The position numbers were made by a program, and so were the translations under genes. From Lineus longissimus (lineage: Eukaryota > Nemertea > Pilidiophora > Heteronemertea > Lineidae), in the NCBI RefSeq assembly GCF_910592395.1, contig NC_088312.1:12274001-12338000 (forward strand): a DNA stretch of 64,000 bases, read 5' to 3'. This document shows positions 22,601 to 33,988 of this stretch, piece after piece (position 1 is the stretch's first letter; each line of letters starts with the position of its first letter). The notes under the pieces were generated by a model. The model searched no databases. It was not told the origin of the DNA and saw only the letters and a list, made by a program, of their open reading frames with translations.

Positions 22601-25600
22601 TCCTTATTAATGCTCTTTCATTTACCTCATGCTTCCCCAAGAAAACACTTAAGTGGGAAAGTTTTTCCAATTTTGTTGTTAGTAAGTGTGTTTGCAGTCC
22701 AGTGCAGACAGTCTGCCACTACTTAGAGGCCTATGATTGTGAACGACTAGACACAAATGATATTGCACCTGCTGCACCCTTGGATCCTTTGCTGTGCAAG
22801 AATTTATTGCAGAGACATGTTGGAGAAGCCCTGAAAAAGAAGGGTATTCGACCTTCAGACATGTCTTTCAACATAGTACAAACATTCTTGTTTATGCTTG
22901 CGGTGCAGCTGAAGAGGCTGTCTTCCAGTGTATATTTCCAGATTGCAGCCCTGAAGGTGACAGGAAATGGACAGTCAGATATTAAATCAAAGTTGTTTGA
23001 TGCTCTCACTGATGTTGTTGCTGACTTTGCCGTACGCTCTGTCAAGTCCTCAAGCGAGTTTCAGAGAACCTCCCAAGGTTTGGTCACCGGTGAAGATACA
23101 GAGGGCGTGTCTTATGATAAATCAGTTGATAATAGATTCAGAGGAATGATTCACTGGTCGGAATCCAACCATTTGATGGTACTCTTCCATGATCAGGATC
23201 CAGATACAATCTCTCCCATATACTATGATCTGAAGGATGTCCCTAGTGGTATAAAAGACCTATTTGACAACCTCAATGCACCTCTACAAGATTTCTCATC
23301 ACTATCCCCAGATGAGCTATTGAGACTTCTGAAGAAACTCGTGTATGACAGTACTTCACCATTTCAGGAAGAAACGTTCGCTAAAATGCTTGAAAAGTAT
23401 GCTCTTACAGCTGATAATTTTCAGAAGATGGTCTTGATAAAGTGGAAGATAAATGCAGGTATACCTGTTGTTATTATGGGTGACACTGGCTGTGGTAAAA
23501 CAAGTCTGATTCAGTTTCTTGCTGATATATGTGGTATCGATTTTGCAATCTATGGATTACATGCTGGGATAACAGAAGACAACATATTGAAGACAGTTAA
23601 AAATCAAAATGACAAAGCGATGAAACAGCTCCACAGGCAGTTCTGGCTGCTGCTGGATGAAATAAACACCTGTGATTATCTTGGTCTCCTAAATGAAATC
23701 CTTTGTTCCCATACTATTAAAGGCACTCCACTGGCACCAAATCTAGTGTTCATGGCTGCATGCAACCCCTACTGTTTGAGGAAAAAGAAGAACATTTTTA
23801 CCAGTGGCTTGGAAGACAAAAATATTTTTGATGCTAGGTCCCCCTTGGTGTATCGTGTCCATCCACTACCAGAAGGGATGATTGACTATGTATGGGATTT
23901 CGGTTTTCTGCCATCAACTGATGAGAAAAAATACATAGAGAAGATGATGACCAACACGCTCCAAACGGTTGATTTAAAAATGAAAACAGAAGTTCTGTGC
24001 TTTGCACAGAAGTTCTTACGGGAGAAGGAGGGCAGCAGATGGTGTGTTAGTTTGAGAGATGTTCGTAGATGTCAATATCTTATGAACTGGTTCCACAAGA
24101 TGTATAAAACAAGAAGAGAAACAAATCCAAATTATGAGGTGGACATCATCGAAATAAGATCACTCCTCCTTGCTGTCAGTTTCTGCTACCTATCCAGACT
24201 GGGCGATAGAAAGGAAAGGAATGCATTCGAACAGGGATTGATGGAAAAGGTGCAGTACAGAGATATCAAAGGTCTTATACATAAAGAACAACTCCAAATC
24301 TTGAAATGTATGGACCTCCAGCGGGGAATTGCAAAAAATGAAGCTCTGCTTGAAAATGTGTTCGTGATGTTTGTGTGCATTATTGCCAAGCTTCCTCTGT
24401 TTGTGGTTGGAAAACCTGGGTCGAGTAAGTCTTTATCTATGCAGATACTTCGAAACAGCCTCAGGGGATCACACTCGGCAGACAGCTACCTGAAGACCTT
24501 GCCATCATTGTATATTGTCTCTTGCCAAGGGTCTGAATCTTTGGTTTCTGCAGACATTTCCAAGGTTTTTGACAAGGCATTAGAATATAATGAACAGAAC
24601 AAGAAGGTCAGTACAGGAACTGAAGACGAGCTCTTACCAGTTGTGTTACTGGATGAGGTTGGTTTGGCAGAATGTTCTCCGCACAACCCTCTCAAAGTTC
24701 TACATTCTCTATTAGAGCCAGGAAAAAGTGAGTTCCCAGATGTTGCAGTGGTTGGAATATCTAATTGGGCGTTAGATGCCAGCAAGATGAACAGAGCAAT
24801 TCATTTGTCCAGACCAGATTTGGATAAGGATGGTCTCTATGAAACAGGCACAACAATTGGAAATGACTTTGCAAAGCAAGGCCAAACATTACCAGATAAT
24901 TTTGAAAATGTTATAAAATCTGTGGCATATGCTTACTTCGAGTACTTGGTGAAGCAAAAAGACAAAAGTCAGTCTAAACGTAATTTCCATGGTCTTCGTG
25001 ACTTCTACTCTCTGGTCAAATACCTTTGTCGTCCTCTTTGTGAATGTGAAGATAAGTCGAAGCTCATGGATCCAGTGAGAATTGTGAAAGGAATATTGCG
25101 GAACTTCGGTGGTTTCACTACAGTTTCTGATAGAAATGAGATACTGAAATATTTCATGAAACATCTGAAGGAACACTTGCCTGGTATTGAACTCTTCACA
25201 GCACAGACCCTTGAGCTGATTCAGGAAAACTTATCTGACCAGCAGTCAAGGCACCTGCTTTTGCTGTCTAGTGGTGACTCTGCTTTGAGTGTCATACAGA
25301 ATCAACTTACAGCCCAAAAAATAAACCACAATGTGATTTTTGGGAGCAAGTTCAAAGATGACCAGAACTCTGAAGATTACCATTGCAGGAAACTTAGTGA
25401 GATAATACTATGTATGGAGCAAGGAACTGTGCTGGTCTTGAAGGATCTAGACAGTGTCTATGGCAGTTTGTATGACATGCTTAATCAGAACTATAGTACC
25501 ATTGGTGAGAAGCAGATCTGTCGTGTTGCAAGAGGTGCCTTCAGTAATCCTATATGCGAAGTTCACAAAAAATTCAAGTGCATTGTTCTCATTGATGTTG

Positions 25601-28600
25601 AGAAAGTTGATTACACTGATCCACCGTTCCTGAACCGCTTTGAAAAACAAGTATTGAACATCATAGATTTGTTGAATGAAGAGGAAAACAATCTGAAGAA
25701 GGAGCTGACCAAATGGACTTCGGATCATGCCTCCATTCATGGCTTTGGAAAACACATAAATTCCTTTATCTTGAACCATCATAAGGAGCTTATTCCTTCA
25801 CTTGTCCTTCGCGATCGCTCAACAGATAATACTTCTTTGCAAATGAAGACAGAACTATTGCTACTTGCACTTCCTGATGCGGTCATGAGGCTCTCAAAAT
25901 GTGCTGCAACAGAAAATTTCATGGATACACAGAAAAACTACTTTGACTTACCCACCCATTGTGGTCTGAAAGGACTGATTGAATCTGTAGAATCCCAAAG
26001 CGATTCTGCTAACCTTCATAGAAGTGCCTGGAACAGTGAAGTTGGATTTAGGTTAGTAGTTTTCACACATAGCAACATCTATACGGAGATAGCAGAGTGT
26101 CTTGAAAGATCGTCTTCTTTCCAAGTGGAAAAACTTGGAGCAATCAAAGCGGAAAAACAATTGGAAGCTATAGTTAGGAACTTTTGGCTGGATGAAACCA
26201 AAACGATGTTCTTCTTGCAGTGTCGATTAAATAGTGATACATCCCATCTCATCTTGGCAAGAAGTTTGATTGAGAATATATCCCAGGAAAAGATGAAAAA
26301 ACACATGAAGAAGAATTTCTGCATCATTGTCCATGTCGATCGGAATGACAGTAGGATTCAGACAGAGACTCACTGCTCTGTATTCAATTATCTAACAGGC
26401 TGGCAGCTTGTTACACTTGAATCACTGGAAGTCCTGGAATGTTCCCTACAAAAGCTGTCGAGTATGAGTGTAGTTGATGTGGTCAAAAGCAACTTTTTCA
26501 AACTGGATATGGTGATAAAGGATCAACTGCTCCATGCCTTTCTCTCTGTTCGTTACACAGGAAATGGGAGATCTCCGAAAAATCTCAATGAATTGATTCT
26601 GGACATAATCAAATGCCAACCTCTGAGCTCGCAGTTGGAAAATGCGGTTTTGAAGAAACTGCAGATGAGAGAAGAAAACATGAGGAAGTCATCAATGACT
26701 GATAGCAACAACTGGGTTGTCGCAATTGCTTGCGACAGCATTTTAATTGCTGAATCGCAGACGTTGTTTGACACTCTGAAAGGCTCTATCACTCGCAAAG
26801 TAAAGAGTGTTTTAAATGCAACCATTTTCAACATTGAAAAACTACATGCATGGATATGTGTTTACACCAATGACACAGATTTACGAGATGTTTGGATTCA
26901 GTTGTTTCAGAACAAAGACATCTTTGCGATTCCAAAGGAACAGATAACATGTTCTCCAGGTGATTTCTTTACTGTCAGTGGAAAACCGATGGATTTGCAA
27001 TTTCCATTTAGTTTCGTGTTCTGGGCCAATCTAGAAAAGAAGATTCACAGTACATTCACAGCAGAGATCAAGAAATATGCGCATCTTGATGAAAACCTTG
27101 ATGATGCAAATGAATTAAAAAGCCATGTCTGGAGAGAATTGACCAACAAGTACAGGGATATATTTGATGGATGTCTAAACTCTGTCAGATACAAGAATAC
27201 TCTAGAACGTTATCTGAACTGCTTCATCGATGACATATGTTTGATCTACACTGGGTCTCTCCCCATCAATATTCCAAAAGAGTTAAGATTGAGACTCATC
27301 AAACGTCTGATACAAGTGGAAAAGATAGAAGATTTCCATGTTGATGAACCTACCTGGTCACAATGTGCATCAGTTTGTTTGGAATTTCTCTTCAGGCTGT
27401 GGCACAGCGCTACGCTCGTGTTTGATACACTGCATATGCTAGATGCTTGCATACTAGTTGGCCAAGAGCATATCATTAAAACTCTCCTAACTGATGTCAA
27501 TGATGGGTCCCCATCAGGAAGTTTATCAAGCCACCAATCCTTGGGAACTTCCTCAGAATCCAGTATTTCAACTGGAACCTATTCTAAGACATCCGATTCT
27601 ACACAAGGTGGAATTGATGATCTGGTGGAAGGAGAAAACAATGTGTACAAGAACACAAGCAGTGATCTGCCTGAGCTCTCGCCAAGTAAACAAGCATTTA
27701 AACACTCTACAGACATGTCAGAAAATAAGAGATTGTTTACTGACCAATTGGTAAATGAAGTGTGCCTAAAATTCATGCCCACACGACAGTTACTTGAGCA
27801 ATGCAAAGGAATCAGATCTTGGCAAAATCAGACTGGCAAAATCCTCTCGGTAGCAAGCAGAATAGGATGGTCTGTTCCAGCACTACACATGCTCCGTGTA
27901 TGTAATGACTTTGCCTCCTTACTTGTGATTATTCATCACCCTGTCCAAGAACCTCTGGTGAGACTGGCAGAAAAGGCTATTAAGGATGAAGCTCAAAGTT
28001 TAGGAAGTGAGGAGTTGTATGAGCTCATAGAATGTTTACTGCAGACACTTAAATCCTCAACCAACTTGGAAGGCATCCATCGATTCCGATGCTTGTACTT
28101 CGGACGTTGTTTGGATGCCCGAGATGACTCTAAGATGCTTGCAGCTATCCTTAGATACACACTGAATAGAGAGTTTCAAGTGAACTATTTTGGACCTGTT
28201 TTGTACAGATGTATTAAACCATTTGAATCAGTTCTTTGTGATGTAGATGCAGTGATCAACGACCGAAATTATCTTGATGAACATTCTACTCTCCAAGCCA
28301 TGGATAGCCACCTTGCACTAGTAAAGCTATCAGAAGAAAACAGTCCTGGGATGCAATTTGCCGTTCTTTGCTGTGATTTCATGGAATATGCAGTTATGCA
28401 GAGTGATGACATGAAGTTAAATCCAGAGGATTTGATGCGCATTTCTTCTGAGAATGATTCTTTGAATGTGTTGCTCTCGAAGATAGCTGAGGTCTTGTAT
28501 GATGCTAAGGAATGCTCATTGAAATTCATATGTTGTGTAGCATTTGCACGTGTATTTCTCCGAGCAGTAGCTGAAATGCTGAGTGGTGATTCAGTAGAGA

Positions 28601-31356
28601 TTGAACATGAAGGGACAAGAGGTCTTGTTCACAGTGCATCCAAATTGTTCTATACCGAAGAAGATTGCATGAAGGAACGCATCCATTTCACCACCGGCTA
28701 CATTCTTCGGGCTCTCTATGATTCATCTGACTATGATCATCTACAGAAAGTGTGCTCTCAAAATCTGAAAAGCAACATAGCTGCCATAGAATCAATGGAA
28801 TGGCCGGATGATGCGGGATGGAATATCATTGGATTCAATCCATTCACGAACTTGCCATTTGACAAAGAAGCTACAGAGGCATTGGACAGTTTAGTCCACC
28901 ATGACCATGATACTCGTCATATGAAGGAATACCTCAGTGATTCTAATCCTGACAAAAAAGAGTCTTTACTCTCCATATTGATGGAAAGGATGTACTTAAG
29001 TCGCAGAAAGATTCCGCCAACTGAGGATGAGAAAGAGGCAGCACGACTGCTTGAAGAGTTGATGAGGGAACATGACCTACCCATATCCTATCAAATTGTA
29101 GCTAACTGTCTTACAGGGCATGTCAGCTGTAAACAACTAGAAGTTACTGCAAACATAAAAGAATTGAGAATTAAGGTGCTCTGGTTGCATGTTCTGAGCA
29201 TCATTGTTTCCCGGGACAGTTTCCTTGCTTTACTTGCAAATGATCCTGCCAGAAGTAACAATTTTTTCCTCGGAATGTTCGGTGCATTGAAAAACAAACA
29301 GGAAGAGGTCACCAACATGTTCAATGCCACATGTAATAAATGTGGCTGCTACACCGTTAGTAAAGAGAAATTGATGAAATGTCCACGCTGCCACTCCCAA
29401 GATGATTTTAAAAAAAACACTGTTATACCACATGTCGATCAAATCACGAGTGATGGCTTGGATGACCAATTTGTCACAGGCTGCTTCTCACCAAGAGCAT
29501 GGAGGACCACCCGTATCATCATCAATGGTTGTTTGTTAGGGGCTTTAGTCGTAGGTATATGCAATGCAGTTCAGGTACCGAGTATCATTGGAGAGGATGA
29601 AGAGGCAATGATTAATAACTTCAAGCATGACGTTAATGCTTTGAAACGGATTCTGAATACAGGAGACAGGACAGTGTTTTCCTTCCTTCACAAGGCTGTA
29701 TGTTGTTTCAAGGATACTGGAGTAGAGGTTTTGGAAAACAGCAAGGCTTTTGCAACATTTGAAAAGGAGACCACTTCAGTCATGGAACGTTGGAACTTTA
29801 AAGAAATAGAAATGTACAATAAATCATTGCCTATTCTTGATCTTGTCATGGAAATCGAAAGTCTGACTGGTGCATATCAACATTTCATGAGAGTTACACC
29901 AAACCGAACATTTGCGGGGGTTCTGACTGAATTGTTACGAAGGAACCATCAAAAAAGTGGTCAACACAAAATCCTCAGAGTAATTGTGAGGAACAAAAAT
30001 AGTATAGATCTCTTGAAGTTTCTGCATCCCCTTGTAAGCTGGACCATGGGTATAGAAAAGGAAATGGGACATCGTATCAACAGAGCAGATGCAGCAAAGA
30101 AATCGGTGGATGAACTGCTTGAGGGGGCCGACAAGGACTTGGTAGAAGAACTCGGCAACAAGTTGAGGAAATTCCGCGAGGCATGGAAGAATTTAGTTAA
30201 AATGAAACCCATCATTGCAAAAATGAAGCCAGATTTGGCAGATCGCATGAACCAAGTTGACTTGACACAAAAGCTGGACCAGTATGTTGTGGATAGTGAG
30301 ACTTCTGCACTCTACATGATGATACAATTCTTGGTTCAGTTACAAAATAATCTTATTACTGAAATAATGCAGATGTCAGCAGTGTCTGAACAAGCTAGCA
30401 ATGTTCCATTCATGTACCACTCTTCCGAAACAATCATTGTACCACTTGTTCCAGTTGAAGATGTTTCTGAAAAGGATGTCATTGGTTCAGGAGAAGGACA
30501 ATTTGAGAAGGTTCTGTTCCTGAGTGAGTCTGATCCACGATATGGGCATGGAATGCAGTGCTCATATGATCTTGACAAAGTTGAATTCACCTTGGCGCGA
30601 GACCTCTTTTTTGGCAAGTGTTTCCTGCAAACAGAGGGTCGACTTCCACTGTTCATGTATAAAGAAGAATTGTTCTTTTCATGTGAGACGTTGCTTTTTG
30701 ACATCCACAACCATATTCAGCAGACCGAGTTGGATGAAAATATCAAGCATGGGTTGAAATCTGATTTAGAAAAAAGTCCATACCTAGTGCGTGATATGCT
30801 AATGAATTTAGAAATAGTACTAACACTGCTAAAGAAAACAGGTGGTACTCCAAAGCAACTACTGGTGTCATATGTGAAGATTTGGATGAACTCTGCAATC
30901 AGTACATTCCTTTCTAAGCTCCTGATTCAAACTAAGGACACTATTGCACTTTGCCACATCAGTGAGCTTTACGAGTATTATGAACTGATCTATGCCTCCA
31001 CAACAATCGAAAATTTACCACGCGATAGATTTTGCTTAAATTCTGGAGAAGAAGTGAGGAAACTTGTCCGTGACTGCTTTCCAAAGTTGCAAGACCTACA
31101 TATCAAGCAAGAGGACTTTGTGAATGCCATGAAGCGTTATATCGTGAGGTACATTCGAGCAAGAATTTCAACATTGACAGGAAGTCAACTAGAAACGCCC
31201 CTACAAGATGTGCTGCTTACAAAGAAAACATTGTGGCCAAGAGAACCATTCCACCAAAATGGCTTTGACTGGGAGCAGTTAAAAGAAGTCATTCCACGAG
31301 AGCTATTGGTCCGGCAGGTTGGAGAAATCATCAAGGAATGTGATAAATTCTTGAAG
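19632..31356 (+). CDS. RNF213 (mysterin)-like giant AAA+ protein, main exon
   Basis: One uninterrupted frame of about 3,900 codons; residue numbers count from the in-frame ATG at 19549. Vertebrate RNF213 is a ~5,200-residue dynein-like AAA+ E3 ligase acting on lipid droplets and intracellular pathogens. Seen here: a helical N-part; an AAA2-like P-loop (SEVPGLGKT, K917); AAA3 Walker A GDTGCGKT (1311-1318) and Walker B LLLDE (1370-1371); AAA4 Walker A GKPGSSKS (1621-1628) and Walker B LLDEVGLAE (1702-1703); then SSGDSALSV, VYGSLYDMLNQNY and FLNRFEKQ, all family hallmarks. A Ser/Thr-rich linker spans about 2653-2690. C3262-x2-C3265-x12-C3278-x2-C3281 is the only zinc-like motif; no C3HC4 RING was found. 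The exon probably starts at a strong acceptor (CTTTTTGCAG, AG at 19630-19631), so the ATG at 19549 is doubtful and earlier exons are likely. It ends at AAG followed by GTGAGT. Confidence 0.93.
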
Positions 31357-31737
31357 GTGAGTAAAAGCTATGACCTGAAGTAAATTCCCACCATGAGACG
31401 AAACACACTTTTGGTTTATTTGACTTGAGCAATGTTTTTCTTTAAAGCTTAATGTCCCAAGCCAAAAGGTGTAAACATTATAAAATTCTGATGAATAAGT
31501 GGTCGTGATCATTATGGTATGCGTTTCTTCATTCTACAGGTTTGTATCTTCTTTACCTTGTTCAAATAGATATTAAATTGATAGATATGATGTGAAGCGG
31601 TAGACATACTTACTATTCTTAAAGCAACTTGCATGATCTTCCTTCATTGGACATCAGTGTGTTTTTCAGCCTCGGCATATCCTTGCTTGATGTATGTAAA
31701 AATTGCTAATTTATTCACCTGATCCTTTTTTCTACAG

Positions 31738-31836
31738 GATTCACGAAAGAAAGCAGACCTTGTTGCTGGATGGATGCCTGGTGCAAGGTCAGTCGATGGG
31801 GCCAAGAAAAAGAAATCAACGAAAGTTGACATGTAA
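31738..31836 (+). CDS. RNF213-like gene, last coding exon (33 codons with stop)
   Basis: The open frame of the main exon runs past 31356 for only nine codons, but 31357 starts a good donor (AAG then GTGAGT). A pyrimidine-rich acceptor ending TTTTTTCTACAG (AG at 31736-31737) opens this exon in the matching phase. It encodes DSRKKADLVAGWMPGARS followed by a lysine-rich end (AKKKKSTKVDM) and TAA at 31834-31836. The 381-bp intron has GT..AG ends. The basic tail replaces the read-through ending VSKSYDLK. Confidence 0.85.
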   Translation, partial: DSRKKADLVAGWMPGARSVDGAKKKKSTKVDM

Positions 31837-32840
31837 CACAACAACCGTTGCCCAAATATGCAAACCATCCTCAGGCAGATTGATATTATGGTTAACAGGC
31901 ACTAGTTAAGAGAAGGAAAAAAGACTTTGACACTTAAATTGAGTATTGACAGTAGAGATTCTAATGACTGTTTGGTCTCAGACAAAATTATGTCTTCATG
32001 CCCAGGTTGTGTCAAGAAGTGCATCAAACATTCTCTAAGTTGTAGCTTTTTCTAGTGTATATTTGATTGACTCTCAATGTACTTATAGCTCATGATTGAG
32101 GGATGATGATTTGCCAAACATGTATAGCAGCTTCCCTATGAACCAAATTTCCTGCTAAATATTTGGACAAGAACATAACTTTTGAACTGATCAGTAAAGA
32201 TCGAACTAAAGTTTAAACAATGGGCTAAAAATGCTGCGAAGTAAGATATGCAGTTTAGCACACTATCAGCTAAGAGAAAGTGGTACTGATTTTTATGCAT
32301 GCCACCTATTATTTTAATGGCTTATCATCAATCCTTGATTATATCCAGAGGACTTATAGTACTTCCAGTCGTTCGCAGGTATGAAATATACCAACATATT
32401 ATTCCCTGGTGTATAGTTTAGAGTTATTTCAATTTATTTTATGAATATGTATGTCGTCATGTTGTACAGTAGCAGATCAGTTTGTTACTGAAACTTAATT
32501 TGCTGTTATTTTTATCAGAAGTGTGTATATTACTTATTTCGAGGCTTTTGTATATATATGATCAAATATGTATGTAGAATTGTCACAATTCGACAATGTC
32601 TTTGGTGGTATTTGGTAGTAAGATAAACCGGTGCAGTAATACTTGTGATCAATCTTGGACAAATTTAGATTAACTTTTCATCATATAAAGATGAATGATG
32701 AAACTATGATTGAAATCTTCTCTTCTGTACTTGCCTTAAGAACAGTCGTTTATGGCTTCTATTGAATGTACATATGTATTTCGGTGGTTTGTGATATTTA
32801 TACATTTAAAAAGTAAAACTCTGAACGAAGTTTTAAGTTG
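31837..32840 (+). other. 3' flank / probable 3' UTR of the RNF213-like gene
   Basis: AT-rich, no conserved frame. No AATAAA is obvious before the tandem array begins, so the transcript may run into the array. Confidence 0.4.
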
Positions 32841-32866
32841 TATACTCGTAGAAAGATTTTCAAAAC

Positions 32867-33027
32867 CTGAGCAGAATGCTCAGCTTAAAAAAACTATCTT
32901 AAATACCATGCCCTTCAGTCATGTGCGCCCTTGTTGGCTTGCATAATTCACCTAATCCAAACCATTGCTATATTGGTTTGTGCAAATGACTGGACATGTA
33001 TTTTTAAAAGGTGAACTGCACGAGTTC
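32867..33027 (+). other. Monomer A hairpin cluster (representative unit 1)
   Basis: Hairpin 1 is CTGAGCA-GAA-TGCTCAG (32867-32883). The outer core stem pairs AGTCAT with ATGACT and encloses an inner hairpin CAAACCA/TGGTTTG. A third hairpin, GAACT-GCACG-AGTTC, is at 33013-33027. The set recurs in each 1497-bp unit. Confidence 0.7.
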
Positions 33028-33317
33028 CCAAGCTTGGTTGTTGTGTATATTTGCAGTTGTTGCAGTACATATGTATTAAAATGTGTTTTTGCTTTGTCAT
33101 TTCGTGTATTCTTTTCTAATTGTGAAAAGCATCATGAGTTAAGATTTAAGTGTTATCATGGTCATCATAATATCATAGGTAGTAAAATATTTTTTGTCTG
33201 TAAAAAGAATTGACCAGTATTGGTCATGTATATATGCATGTAGCCTTTACTTATTACTTCACTACCAGTATATCACTCATGTATATACCCATATATCTTT
33301 TAAAAACTAAAAAATAA

Positions 33318-33491
33318 CTTAGCAGAATGTTCAGTGGAAAAAATATAAAAATCTCTCTCTTGAATACTTTGCCCTTGAGTCATGTGTGCCCTTGTTGGTT
33401 TACATGATTCACCTAATCCAAACCATTGCTATTATGGTTAGTGCAAGTGACTGGGAAAGTTTTTTTTATGTGAGGAACTACATGAGTTCCT
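33318..33491 (+). other. Monomer B hairpin cluster (representative unit 1)
   Basis: Hairpin 1 here ends TGTTCAG; in most units it starts CTGAGCA, giving a G.U pair in plus-strand RNA. The outer stem is CCC..AGTCAT with GTGACTGGG (one U.G). The last hairpin is AGGAACT-ACATG-AGTTCCT (33473-33491), with an A-T outer pair where monomer C has G-C. Confidence 0.7.
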
Positions 33492-33869
33492 ACATATGTT
33501 TTTTGGCTCAGCAATCTGATGCAATATGATCAACTAATGCTGTATTATCATTGTTATCATGAATGTACTTTAATTATAGTCTAGCATTTTATCTGGTAAT
33601 ATATAATTATATTTCGGCAATTAGTGCATTGTATTATATATCCTTGTGTGAAATTTTGTGATTGATATGATATATGGAAAAAAGTTCTAGGTTTTTTTTG
33701 TAGTTTTAGTCAGATTCCCTTTCTTAATCTTTTGATTGGGAATCAATATTCCTACTTCATGATAATTATACTATATCGTACGTATAGTCGTCTAATCATT
33801 ATGAATCTATATTCCAAAAACACAAAAAACTCGTCAGAAAAAAAAACAAATTCGGTTTTTAAATATATT

Positions 33870-33988
33870 GCCCTTGAGTCATCTGCGCCCTTGTTGGTGT
33901 ACATGATTCACCTAATCCAAATCTTTGCTATTTTGGTTTGTGCAACTGACTGGGCGATTATTTCTAAGGGGGAACTACATGAGTTCCC
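33870..33988 (+). other. Monomer C hairpin cluster (representative unit 1)
   Basis: GCCC (33870-33873), a TTG bulge and AGTCA (33877-33881) pair with the continuous TGACTGGGC at 33947-33955. The inner arm is CAAATC with GGTTTG (one U.G). The last hairpin is GGGAACT-ACATG-AGTTCCC (33970-33988). Hairpin 1 is missing in this monomer. Confidence 0.7.

Noticed and set aside
32910-32993. tRNA or tRNA-derived SINE head in the array monomer core
   Set aside because: GATTCACCTAATCC only loosely recalls a B box and no A box or cloverleaf spacing fits.
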